DNA of 56,843 bases from Bacteroidales bacterium (GTDB lineage: Bacteria; Bacteroidota; Bacteroidia; Bacteroidales; Muribaculaceae): positions 1 through 56,843 of the forward strand of contig JAQXRH010000037.1 of the NCBI GenBank assembly GCA_029218425.1, read 5' to 3'. Shown piece after piece: positions 1 to 7,066 of the stretch; the first letter of the stretch is position 1; each line of letters begins with the position of its first letter. The notes below the pieces were generated by a model. The model worked only from the letters and a program-made list of their open reading frames with translations. It ran no database searches and was not told the origin of the DNA. The position numbers were made by a program, and so were the translations under genes.

Positions 1-124
1 GGTGATTGAAGTATATTCGCTTGGCGGCATGTTGCTGTATCGCGGTACGGAAACGACGATAGCGATGCAAAGCGGCGTCTACCTCGTCAAGGTGGCAGGT
101 AAGTCTCAGAAAGTAGTGCTGTAA
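1..124 (+). CDS. C-terminal end of a T9SS-secreted protein (partial)
   Basis: Only the last 40 codons are in the window (frame begins at base 2, stop TAA at 122-124). The peptide has the pattern VYSLGGMLLY...QSGVYLVKVAG...KVVL. This is the usual form of a type IX secretion C-terminal sorting domain: a hydrophobic strand, 'SGVYLV', then a basic residue and a short hydrophobic tail. The protein is therefore probably exported across the outer membrane by the Por machinery and cleaved at the signal. Nothing can be said of its catalytic part, which lies upstream. A strong terminator follows 50 bases later. Confidence 0.75.
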   Translation, partial: VIEVYSLGGMLLYRGTETTIAMQSGVYLVKVAGKSQKVVL

Positions 125-173
125 CGCCGGCGACGCCGACGGGCGGGGCCACCCGACGCCGATAAATGATAGT

Positions 174-214
174 GGCGGAGTGTCAAAACATGGATTTTGA
201 CACTCCGCCTTTTT
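174..214 (+). terminator. Intrinsic terminator
   Basis: A perfect 15-bp stem (174-188 with 195-209, six-base loop) is followed by TTTTT at 210-214. It ends the T9SS gene. Its stem core (GGCGGAGTGTCA) resembles that of the terminator at 17784-17824 (GGCGGTGTGTCA). Confidence 0.85.
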
Positions 215-247
215 CGTGTAAAGCAGCATCCCAGGGGGATGGGGGAT

Positions 248-281
248 GGCGAGGCTAAAGCCTCTACACAGGACCAAGACG
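248..281 (+). repeat. Dispersed hairpin repeat, family A, copy 1
   Basis: About 34 bp centred on the small palindrome AGGCTAAAGCCT, then CTACAC and a GGACCAAGA-type tail. The same unit recurs at 2277-2312 and 17640-17675, and in diverged form at 24085-24117. All copies lie in intergenic DNA on the 3' side of genes. Confidence 0.7.
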
Positions 282-288
282 GCGAGGC

Positions 289-321
<33 letters not shown>

Positions 322-448
322 CGGAGCGATGGTCATATGGGGGCTGGTTGGTGTCGGGGGATTGGGATGTGGTTGCTGAGGTTGCCATGGTTGCTGAGGA
401 AAAAGCAAAAAATATTGGGGAGAGGTGGGTATATCTCGCAAAATGTTA

Positions 449-456
449 TAACTTTG
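449..456 (+). promoter_or_regulatory. -7 box of the DUF5606 gene
   Basis: TAACTTTG matches the Bacteroidales TAnnTTTG consensus. No TTG is found at the usual distance upstream. Initiation near 461 would give a leader of about 195 nt that contains the whole 26-bp repeat array. Confidence 0.5.
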
Positions 457-474
457 CATAATAATTCCACAAAG

Positions 475-640
475 GACAAATAGCTTATTAATTTCTTAAG
501 AATAGATAGCGCAATATTTTATATGAATAGATAGCTTATTAATTTCTATAAGAATAGATAGCTTATTAATTTCTTGAGAATAGATAGCGCAGTATTCTAT
601 AAGAATAGATAGCAGATTAAATCCATAAAGAACAAATAGC
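475..640 (+). repeat. 26-bp tandem repeat array in the leader of the DUF5606 gene
   Basis: Seven copies of the core AATAGATAGC (the first and last read ACAAATAGC) start at 475, 501, 526, 553, 579, 604 and 631, so the period is 25-27 bp. The filler between cores is of two main kinds, TTATTAATTTCTTAAG-like and GCAATATTTTATATG-like. The array lies between the -7 box and the ATG at 655 and is far more AT-rich than its surroundings. Confidence 0.85.
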
Positions 641-654
641 AAAAATAGAAAGAC

Positions 655-1086
655 ATGTTAAAGACAATCTTATCGGTATCGGGTCGTCCCGGACTTTTCC
701 GTTTGGTTAACCAAGGTAAAAACATGCTGATCGTTGAGTCGTTGCAGAATGGCAAACGAGGACCGGTCTATACCCACGACAAAGTAGTATCATTGGGCGA
801 TATCGCCATCTATACATATAATGACGAAGTGCCGCTCGCCGACATTTTGGAGACTATCAAGGAGAAGAACGAGGGTAAAGCTGTCGATGTGAAAAGTTTT
901 GGCGGCGACGACAAGGTGCGCGAGTATTTCGGTACTATCCTTCCCGAATTTGACCAGGACCGTGTCTACACCACGGATATCAAGAAGGTGTTCGCATGGT
1001 ACAACCAGCTTTTGGCAGCCGGTATTGACAAATTCAAAGAGGAAGAGAGCAAGGAAGAGGCATCAGAAGCCGAGGTAAAAGAATAA
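655..1086 (+). CDS. DUF5606 family protein
   Basis: 143 residues, matching in length and N-terminus (MLKTILSVSGRPGLFRLV) a small cytoplasmic family found in Bacteroidetes and known as DUF5606. The function is unknown. The first ~60 residues look like a compact beta-rich fold. A mixed helical middle follows ('YFGTILPEFDQDRVYTTDIKK'-like region), with a strongly acidic, Glu/Lys-rich tail from about residue 127. There is no signal peptide. The start at 655 is the first ATG after the AT-rich leader and gives full family length. The gene stands alone, and a terminator-like hairpin follows. Confidence 0.85.
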   Translation: MLKTILSVSGRPGLFRLVNQGKNMLIVESLQNGKRGPVYTHDKVVSLGDIAIYTYNDEVPLADILETIKEKNEGKAVDVKSFGGDDKVREYFGTILPEFDQDRVYTTDIKKVFAWYNQLLAAGIDKFKEEESKEEASEAEVKE

Positions 1087-1110
1087 TTAGGACAATTGAT
1101 AGTTAATAAC

Positions 1111-1146
1111 GACGGCCTACCTTGCTCAAAATGAAGGTTGGCCGTC
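1111..1146 (+). terminator. Terminator-like hairpin after the DUF5606 gene
   Basis: GACGGCC-t-ACCTT pairs with AAGGT-t-GGCCGTC around a ten-base loop. The tail has no long T run (GGCATTTAAT), so termination strength is uncertain. Confidence 0.5.
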
Positions 1147-1198
1147 GGCATTTAATGGGCGATAGGCCCGATTGGCAACGTAGCATAAAACATTAGAG

Positions 1199-1909
1199 AT
1201 GAGACGATTAATTAGCATTTTCGCGATAGCGGCATTACTTAGCGCATGCAGTGGGAAAGAGGAGGCTAAGAGCCACAACGATGCAAATAGCGCTCCAAAT
1301 ATCATGGCTATGGACTTAGAGAAATTCAGTTGGACACGTCAGCCCAAGAGTTACGCCATCAAAGGCGACACCGTAGAAATCGTGACCAATCCCGGCACGG
1401 ACTTATGGCAACGCACTTACTACCATTTTCAGAACGACAATGCGCCGGTGTTGCAGATGGAAACGGAGGAGAGGTATTTCAGTTTCGTGGTGAAGACCGA
1501 TTTCAGCGAGAGCCACCATCGGTTTGACCAATGCGGGATAGTGATGTATCTTGACAGCGAGAACTGGCTTAAGGGGAGTGTGGAATATGAGAATGAGGAG
1601 TTTCAGCATTTAGGGAGCGTTGTCACCAATAATGGTTATTCGGATTGGGCGACGACGGCCATAGACGCGAAGGTGAAGACAATGTGGTATCGTCTGTCGC
1701 GACGAGAAGATGACTATTGCATAGAGTGTTCGACTGACGGTGAGCGTTTCACACAGATGCGGGTGTGCCACATGAACCGCGGGGGCGGCAAGATAAAGTT
1801 TGGGATTTATGCCTGTTCGCCGGAGCAGTCATCGTTTAAGGCCGTGTTTACCGACATGAGGCTGACGGAATGTGCGTGGAAAGCGCATGACGGGCAACAG
1901 CCTGATTGA
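1199..1909 (+). CDS. DUF1349-type lipoprotein (concanavalin-like fold)
   Basis: 236 residues. A signal peptide ends in the lipobox LLSAC (Cys17), so the protein is a lipoprotein, probably on the cell surface or in the periplasm. Residues ~40-225 follow the DUF1349 pattern: an early 'W..P..Y.I.GD.VEI...PGTDLWQRTYY', a central 'DQCGIVMYLDSENWLKGSVEY', and late 'WYRLSRREDDYCIECSTDG' and 'FGIYACSPE' strands. The fold is related to laminin/concanavalin lectins and often binds carbohydrate or regulates. The partner is unknown. The gene is monocistronic. Confidence 0.8.
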   Translation: MRRLISIFAIAALLSACSGKEEAKSHNDANSAPNIMAMDLEKFSWTRQPKSYAIKGDTVEIVTNPGTDLWQRTYYHFQNDNAPVLQMETEERYFSFVVKTDFSESHHRFDQCGIVMYLDSENWLKGSVEYENEEFQHLGSVVTNNGYSDWATTAIDAKVKTMWYRLSRREDDYCIECSTDGERFTQMRVCHMNRGGGKIKFGIYACSPEQSSFKAVFTDMRLTECAWKAHDGQQPD

Positions 1910-2369
1910 GGTAATCGGCGTGGGCGAGTCAAATGATGGCTGCGCCCGCAGTGAATACTATGTGGGGAGGGCGTAACTACCTCTCCCCTATTCTATTATC
2001 CACGAGACGCCTCTCCGAGGCTAAGCGGTGGAAGTCAGTAGCCTGCGATGGTGGTGTAAATCGGCGTCACTCCGGACGCCATGGTGTGGGATGCGACGAG
2101 AACCCCGCACACCTCGCTACGCTCGGCGTACGGGGCTACTAATAATCGGCGTCCTACGCGGACGCCTTCCCCGGGCTGGATGGCAGTGCGGGAAATGGGT
2201 GGTATGTCTCCGACATGGAGGATGGCGGAACCTGCGGGAATGATGGCGGTGGGGGGGGTAGATAGAGCGGGCGGAGGGCGAGGCTAAAGCCTCTACACGG
2301 AACCAAGATGTCAAGGCGTGGCGAAGGGCGGGGGCGGTGGATGGGTGGAGGCGGTGGTGATCGGGGGGA
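1910..2369. other. Intergenic stretch packed with short hairpins
   Basis: No convincing gene. The stretch holds a run of short inverted repeats: a CCTC-TCC-GAGG unit at 2001-2024 (family B fragment), GGCGTC-ACTCCG-GACGCC at 2063-2080, an outer CCCCG/CGGGG pair at about 2103-2135, GGCGTCC-TACGC-GGACGCC at 2148-2166, ATGTC-TCC-GACAT at 2203-2218 (family B), and family A copy 2 at 2277-2312. It lies between the 3' ends of two convergent genes. Confidence 0.7.
2277..2312 (+). repeat. Dispersed hairpin repeat, family A, copy 2
   Basis: Same unit as at 248-281 and nearly identical to the copy at 17640-17675 over about 35 bp, including the AGGCTAAAGCCT palindrome and the CGGAACCAAGATGTC tail. It lies just beyond the 3' end of lptB. 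Confidence 0.75.
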
Positions 2370-3242
2370 TTATGAGAATTTTTTGCGGTGGAAGACGAAG
2401 TTGCGACCGAGGTATTTTTCGCGGACTACGGGGTTTTCGGCGAGCTCTTCGGATGTGCCTTGGAACAGGATTTTGCCTTCGAAGAGGAGGTAGGCACGGT
2501 CGGTGATGGAGAGCGTTTCGGGGGCGTTGTGGTCGGTGATGAGGATGCCGATGTTTTTTTCTTTAAGTTTATACACGACCGATTGGATATCTTCGACGGC
2601 GATAGGGTCGACGCCGGCGAAAGGTTCGTCGAGCATGATGAAGCGCGGGTTGATGGCGAGGCAGCGGGCGATTTCGGTGCGACGGCGTTCGCCACCTGAG
2701 AGCTGGTCGCCGAGGTTTTTGCGAACTTTGCCGAGGTTGAATTCGGCGATAAGGCTTTCGAGCTTGTCTTTCTGTTGCTCGCGCGACATGTTGGTCATTT
2801 CGAGGACGGCACGGATATTGTCTTCGACGGTTAGTTTTCGGAACACGGAGGGCTCTTGAGCGAGGTATCCGATGCCGTTTTGGGCGCGTTTGTAGACCGG
2901 GAATTTTGTGACGTTTAGGTCGTTGAGGAAAATTTGGCCTTCGTTGGGACGGACGAGTCCCACAGTCATATAGAAAGTGGTAGTTTTGCCGGCGCCGTTA
3001 GGGCCGAGGAGGCCTACGATTTCGCCTTGAGTGACGTTGATAGAGACGTGGTTGACGACGGTGCGCTGACGGTAGATTTTCACCAGGTTGTCGGTTCGGA
3101 GCACCATTTTGTCGGCATAAAGTTGTTCGACAGCGGGAGCGTCGGCGGTGTCATTGATGGTAATGACTTGAGTAGAGGGGTCGATGTCGGTGGCCACGGG
3201 GATATCTTCGGGGGCTATGTTGCTATTGGGGTTGCTTGCCAT
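2370..3242 (-). CDS. lptB: LPS export ABC transporter ATPase LptB
   Basis: Cytoplasmic ATPase of the Lpt complex, which pulls lipopolysaccharide out of the inner membrane. The ABC motifs are intact: Walker [11 protein letters not shown]-loop [10 protein letters not shown], signature LSGGERRR, Walker [14 protein letters not shown] and the switch His in ITDHN. Family members usually begin close to MVLRTDNLV (ATG at 3107). The ATG at 3242 adds an acidic 45-residue N-terminal extension, and a further in-frame ATG exists at 3314. I chose 3242 because the extension looks protein-like; 3107 remains possible. The gene lies downstream of udk with a small overlapping ORF between them. Confidence 0.9.
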   Translation of the reverse strand: MASNPNSNIAPEDIPVATDIDPSTQVITINDTADAPAVEQLYADKMVLRTDNLVKIYRQRTVVNHVSINVTQGEIVGLLGPNGAGKTTTFYMTVGLVRPNEGQIFLNDLNVTKFPVYKRAQNGIGYLAQEPSVFRKLTVEDNIRAVLEMTNMSREQQKDKLESLIAEFNLGKVRKNLGDQLSGGERRRTEIARCLAINPRFIMLDEPFAGVDPIAVEDIQSVVYKLKEKNIGILITDHNAPETLSITDRAYLLFEGKILFQGTSEELAENPVVREKYLGRNFVFHRKKFS

Positions 3243-3414
3243 TTTGTGAAGGAGTGTTAGAAATGGGAAGATCGGAGTCGTCGTTAAGAGGCGACTGATT
3301 GTCGTCGTCGTCATCGGGCAGTTGCTCGAAGGGAGTCAGAGACTGGTCGAAGAAAGAGAGGGTGGGTATCTCTTTGTCTTCTTCGTTTTGCTTATATGGA
3401 TAGCTTAACGGCAT
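3223..3414 (-). CDS. Small acidic protein between udk and lptB (hypothetical)
   Basis: A 63-codon frame starts inside the last codons of udk (10-base overlap) and ends inside the chosen start of lptB (20-base overlap). This is the arrangement expected of translationally coupled genes. The product is acidic, with a run of five Asp (LPDDDDDNQ) and the segment [13 protein letters not shown]. There is no membrane segment or signal peptide. I recognise no family. If lptB starts at 3107 instead, the overlap disappears but the frame still fills the udk-lptB gap. Confidence 0.4.
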   Translation of the reverse strand: MPLSYPYKQNEEDKEIPTLSFFDQSLTPFEQLPDDDDDNQSPLNDDSDLPISNTPSQNGKQPQ

Positions 3415-4034
3415 AGGTTGTTGAAATGTTTGAGACGACCTTCGATGTAGTCGGTGAGCAAGCCGATAGCCACGGTGTTGGTGCCGCCTTGAGGGATGAT
3501 GAGGTCGGCGAACCGTTTTGAAGGTTCGATATATTGGCAATGCATCGGTTTGAGCACCTCTTGATAACGGTTGATGACCATGATGGGGGTACGGCCGCGT
3601 TCGACACAGTCGCGTGAGATGACGCGGATGAGTCGTTCGTCGGGGTCGGCGTCGACGAAGCATTTTACGTCGAGCATGTCGCGGAGGACAGGGTCGGTGA
3701 GCACGAGGATACCTTCGACGATGACGACGTCGCGTGGTTCGACGGTGATGGTTTCAGCTTGACGTGTGCAGGTGAGGTAGGAATAGGTAGGCATTTCGAT
3801 GGATTTGCCCTCTTTGAGTTGTTTGAGATGCTTCACGAGGAGGGACCATTCGATGGCAGCGGGCTCGTCGAAATTGATTTTAGAGCGTTCTTCGACGGGC
3901 ACATGGCTGGAGTCCTTGTAGTAGTTGTCCTGAGGAAGCACGGCGACTTCACCGGCAGGGAAGCTGTCAATGATTTTGTTTACGACGGTAGTTTTGCCCG
4001 AACCGGTGCCCCCGGCGATACCAATAATTAACAT
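3405..4034 (-). CDS. udk: Uridine kinase
   Basis: 209 residues, normal for uridine/cytidine kinase, which phosphorylates uridine and cytidine to UMP and CMP in pyrimidine salvage. The P-loop is GIAGGTGSGKTT at residues 5-16. It is followed by the LPQDNYYKD substrate loop, NFDEPAA, 'VIVEGILVL' and the lid R-rich segment 'RLIRVISRDCVERGR'. The start at 4034 (MLIIGIAGG) fits the family. Longer in-frame starts upstream add unrelated sequence. Confidence 0.95.
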   Translation of the reverse strand: MLIIGIAGGTGSGKTTVVNKIIDSFPAGEVAVLPQDNYYKDSSHVPVEERSKINFDEPAAIEWSLLVKHLKQLKEGKSIEMPTYSYLTCTRQAETITVEPRDVVIVEGILVLTDPVLRDMLDVKCFVDADPDERLIRVISRDCVERGRTPIMVINRYQEVLKPMHCQYIEPSKRFADLIIPQGGTNTVAIGLLTDYIEGRLKHFNNLCR

Positions 4035-4205
4035 ATTAATAGAAATGAGATGATTATGACCAAAGAATAGGCGAGCGACGTTCAAGAGGCTCGCAGGGAA
4101 TTTGCCCATTAGCCACAAAATTACAAATTTTTCTTCAAAATTAGCAATAGAGTAGAAAAAAGGCATAAAGAAAATGGATGGATGTGGATAAATCGAAAAA
4201 AATCG

Positions 4206-4213
4206 TAACTTTG
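4206..4213 (+). promoter_or_regulatory. -7 box of the mlaEF operon
   Basis: TAACTTTG, about 95 bases before the mlaE start. The -33 element is weak (TGTGG at the expected place). Confidence 0.5.
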
Positions 4214-4308
4214 TAACGAGAAACGGGCCTAAAGCCGGAATGCGGGCATATCGTGCCGGGAGAGGAAGGCAGAAGGCGACGGAAGCAAAAAATAATTAAG
4301 AAACGACC

Positions 4309-5058
4309 ATGGCATTCATCAATTCGATAGCCATATTCGGGCGCTACTGCATGTTTATGAGCAAGGTGTTTTCGCTGCCCGACAAATGGCGGATGTTTTT
4401 CAAGCGCACTGTAGCGGAGATGTCGAAGCTGGGTGTGGATTCAATACCGTTGGTGGTGATAGTATCGATCTTTATCGGAGCGGTTATCGCCATACAGATG
4501 GAGCTTAACACGTCGTCGCCGTTGATACCAGCCTATTCGGTGGGTCTTGCGACACGCGATATCGTGTTGCTTGAGTTTTCCAACTCCATATTGTGTTTGA
4601 TACTTGCGGGCAAAGTGGGGTCGAACATAGCGTCGGAGATAGGGACGATGCGAGTGACCGAGCAGATTGACGCGTTGGAGATCATGGGAGTAAATTCGGC
4701 ATGTTATTTAGTGCTGCCGAAGGTTGTGGCGTTTGTGTTGTTCATCCCGGTGTTGGTGGTATTCTGTATGGGCACAGCGATGCTTGGCGGCATGTGTGTG
4801 GCATATTTCACCGACATCATATCGATATCGAAGTTCACCTACGGGTTGCAGGCGATGTTCAGCGAATGGTATGTATGGTATGGCATCATCAAGTCGTTCT
4901 TCTTCGCCTATATCATAGCGTCGGTGGCATCGTTTTTCGGCTACCATGTGAAAGGCGGAGCGCTGGAGGTAGGCAAGGCGAGCACCAACGCCGTGGTGAC
5001 GAGTTCGATATTGATACTACTTTTTGACGTGTTGCTCACTAAATTGTTACTGCAATGA
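4309..5058 (+). CDS. mlaE: MlaE-family lipid ABC transporter permease
   Basis: 249-residue inner-membrane permease of the MlaE/YrbE family, which moves phospholipids between inner membrane and periplasmic MCE proteins. There are five to six hydrophobic segments; family hallmarks include '[19 protein letters not shown]', '[33 protein letters not shown]' (here split over residues ~95-128) and the C-terminal '[12 protein letters not shown]'. It overlaps mlaF by four bases (ATGA), so the two are translated together. No mce/mlaD gene follows, unlike many proteobacterial mla operons, so the periplasmic partner must be encoded elsewhere. Confidence 0.9.
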   Translation: [249 protein letters not shown]

Positions 5059-5834
5059 TCGAGGTAAAGTCAATCAACAAGACATTTGACGACAAGCAGA
5101 TACTCTATGACGTATCGGCGACGTTTCACACTGGCAAGACCAACCTGATCATCGGACAGAGCGGGTCGGGCAAGACAGTGTTGATGAAATCCACAGTAGG
5201 GTTAATTCGGCCGGAGACCGGGGAGATACTCTTCGATGGGCGCAATGTGATGGAGATGGGTTCGGGAGAGATACACAATCTGCGCAAGGAGATAGGGATG
5301 CTGTTTCAGGGGTCGGCACTGTTTGACTCCGAGACGGTGCTTGGGAATGTGATGTTCCCGTTGACGATGTTTACCAAGATGAGTGTAGGAGAGATGCGCG
5401 ACAGGGCGTTGTTCTGTCTGGAGCGCGTCAACCTCAAGGGGGCAGATAGCAAATATCCGTCGGAGATATCGGGCGGCATGCAGAAACGCGTAGCGATAGC
5501 CCGAGCAATAGCGCTCAACCCCAAGTACCTGTTTTGCGATGAGCCCAACTCGGGGCTTGACCCGCGCACGTCGATACTTATCGATGAGCTGCTTCACGAC
5601 ATCACGAAGGAGTATAATATCACCACCATCATCAACACCCACGACATGAACTCCGTGTTGGGCATAGGCGAGAACATAGTGTTCATCAACAAGGGGCGTT
5701 GCGAATGGGTAGGCGACAAAGATACATTGTTTGACACCGACAACGCCGCGCTCAACGACTTCGTTTTTGCCAACAAGTTGTTTAAGGAGGTAAAGCAATA
5801 CATAATGACTGGTAGGCAGGGCAATAAGGCGTAG
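5055..5834 (+). CDS. mlaF: MlaF-family ABC transporter ATPase
   Basis: 259 residues. This is the ATPase partner of the preceding permease. Walker A is IGQSGSGKTVLMK, the Q-loop LFQGSALFDSETV, the signature ISGGMQKRVAIARAI and Walker B YLFCDEPNSGLDP, with the switch His in NTHDMNS. The 'MFPL' and 'NPKYLFCDEPNSGLDPRTS' stretches are typical of MlaF rather than of LptB or LolD. It starts within the stop codon of mlaE. A 27-bp repeat begins at its own stop codon. Confidence 0.92.
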   Translation: MIEVKSINKTFDDKQILYDVSATFHTGKTNLIIGQSGSGKTVLMKSTVGLIRPETGEILFDGRNVMEMGSGEIHNLRKEIGMLFQGSALFDSETVLGNVMFPLTMFTKMSVGEMRDRALFCLERVNLKGADSKYPSEISGGMQKRVAIARAIALNPKYLFCDEPNSGLDPRTSILIDELLHDITKEYNITTIINTHDMNSVLGIGENIVFINKGRCEWVGDKDTLFDTDNAALNDFVFANKLFKEVKQYIMTGRQGNKA

Positions 5835-5910
5835 CCGGCATGGGATGGCGGGTTGGCGTAGCCGGCATGGGGATGGCGGGTTGGCGTAGCCGGCTTGGGG
5901 ATTGGCGGAT
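5828..5910 (+). repeat. 27-28 bp tandem repeat at the mlaF stop
   Basis: Three copies of a unit beginning GGCGTAGCCGGC start at 5828, 5855 and 5883; the third diverges after its first half. The array includes the mlaF stop codon and runs into the gap before the glycosyltransferase. Confidence 0.8.
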
Positions 5911-6019
5911 AGATGGGTGAGGCTGAGATGGCAACGCGTGGCTGGTATGTGTAGGAGGTGAGATGGGCCAATAATGCGTAGCCTGTAGTTTTAAGAAATT
6001 GGAAATCAGGAGAAAAGCG

Positions 6020-6877
6020 ATGAGAGTATCGGCGTCGATGGTCATATACAATACCGACATGGGAGAGGTGGCGCATTGCGTAGAATGCCTATTGCGCAAC
6101 GGTGTATATGACATATGGGTGGTGGATAATTCGCCCAAAGCGACCGACATACATGGCATAGTGGGAGCGAAGCCGGAGCTTGCGGAGGGGAACTTGCGTT
6201 ATATACATAGGGGGGATAATCCGGGATATGGCGCGGCCCACAATTGCGCAATAAGAGAGGCTGAAGCAGAAGGATTTGAGGCGCACTTGGCGTTGAATAC
6301 CGACATCGCCTTTGAGCCAGGCGTGGTAGGCCGTCTTGTGGAACAGCTTGAGCGGGACAGCGAGATAGGACAGATTTCGCCACGAATAATATCGCCCGAC
6401 GGGACACAGCAGTATGCACAACGGTTGTTGCCGACGCCGTATGACGTGTTTGGCAGGCGATTTCTGCCGAGAAAAATGATGGCTGGGCGCAACCGGAGGT
6501 ATATGCTGACAGAGCGTGATGACGCCCAAGTGGCAGATATCCCCTACCATCAGGGGAGCTTCATGCTGCTCAGGATGGAGGCGCTGCGCGAAGTAGGCGG
6601 ATTTGACGAACGGTATTTCATGTACCCAGAGGATATAGACATCACCCGGCGTATACATAGCAAGTATAAGACAATATATTATCCAGGGGTGAGCGTAGTG
6701 CATGATCATCGAGCGTCGAGTTACCGGAGCATGAAGATGCTGTGGGTGCACTGCCGGAATATGATAAAGTATTTCAACAAATGGGGATGGTGGATAGATA
6801 AGGAACGCCGCCGTGTCAACCGGGCTACCCTCGAGGCGATGGGCATGGACAGGAAAGGCAGGCGAGTTACAAAGTAA
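6020..6877 (+). CDS. Glycosyltransferase family 2 (rhamnosyltransferase-like)
   Basis: 285 residues. The ATG at 6020 is preceded at good distance by AGGAGA (6008-6013), so I prefer it to the in-frame TTG at 5999. The GT-A fold is clear: N-terminal SMVIYNTD, VVDNSP, 'DNPGYGAAHNCAIR', the metal-binding 'LNTDI' (DXD position), then 'GSFMLLRMEAL' and 'FDERYFMYPEDIDI', the pattern of WbbL-type GT2 enzymes. It transfers a sugar from a nucleotide donor, probably in O-antigen or capsule synthesis. The acceptor is unknown. No other glycan synthesis genes are adjacent. Confidence 0.85.
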   Translation: MRVSASMVIYNTDMGEVAHCVECLLRNGVYDIWVVDNSPKATDIHGIVGAKPELAEGNLRYIHRGDNPGYGAAHNCAIREAEAEGFEAHLALNTDIAFEPGVVGRLVEQLERDSEIGQISPRIISPDGTQQYAQRLLPTPYDVFGRRFLPRKMMAGRNRRYMLTERDDAQVADIPYHQGSFMLLRMEALREVGGFDERYFMYPEDIDITRRIHSKYKTIYYPGVSVVHDHRASSYRSMKMLWVHCRNMIKYFNKWGWWIDKERRRVNRATLEAMGMDRKGRRVTK

Positions 6878-7006
6878 TCACAAATATTTTTCCAACCACA
6901 TCTCAAGGGCTGGGGCATGGGTGGGGGGGGGGAAAACGAGGTGGAAGGCATGCAAAGGGACTGCTAAAAAACATGCAAATTTTTCGGAACAATGTATGAA
7001 TTTAGC

Positions 7007-7037
7007 TTGTTTGCGTCAAAATAAAATTGTAATTTTG
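7007..7037 (+). promoter_or_regulatory. Promoter of the PUL regulator
   Basis: TTG at 7007-7009, 20 bases, then TAATTTTG at 7030-7037. Predicted leader about 25 nt. Confidence 0.75.
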
Positions 7038-7066
7038 TATTTAGGCATGAAAACTATAACATTTAT

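Noticed and set aside
475-640. CRISPR-like array before the DUF5606 gene
   Set aside because: The repeated core is only ten bases, the stretches between are themselves related, and no cas gene is near.
5999-6019. TTG start for the glycosyltransferase
   Set aside because: The ATG at 6020 has AGGAGA at ideal distance and gives the usual N-terminus of the family.
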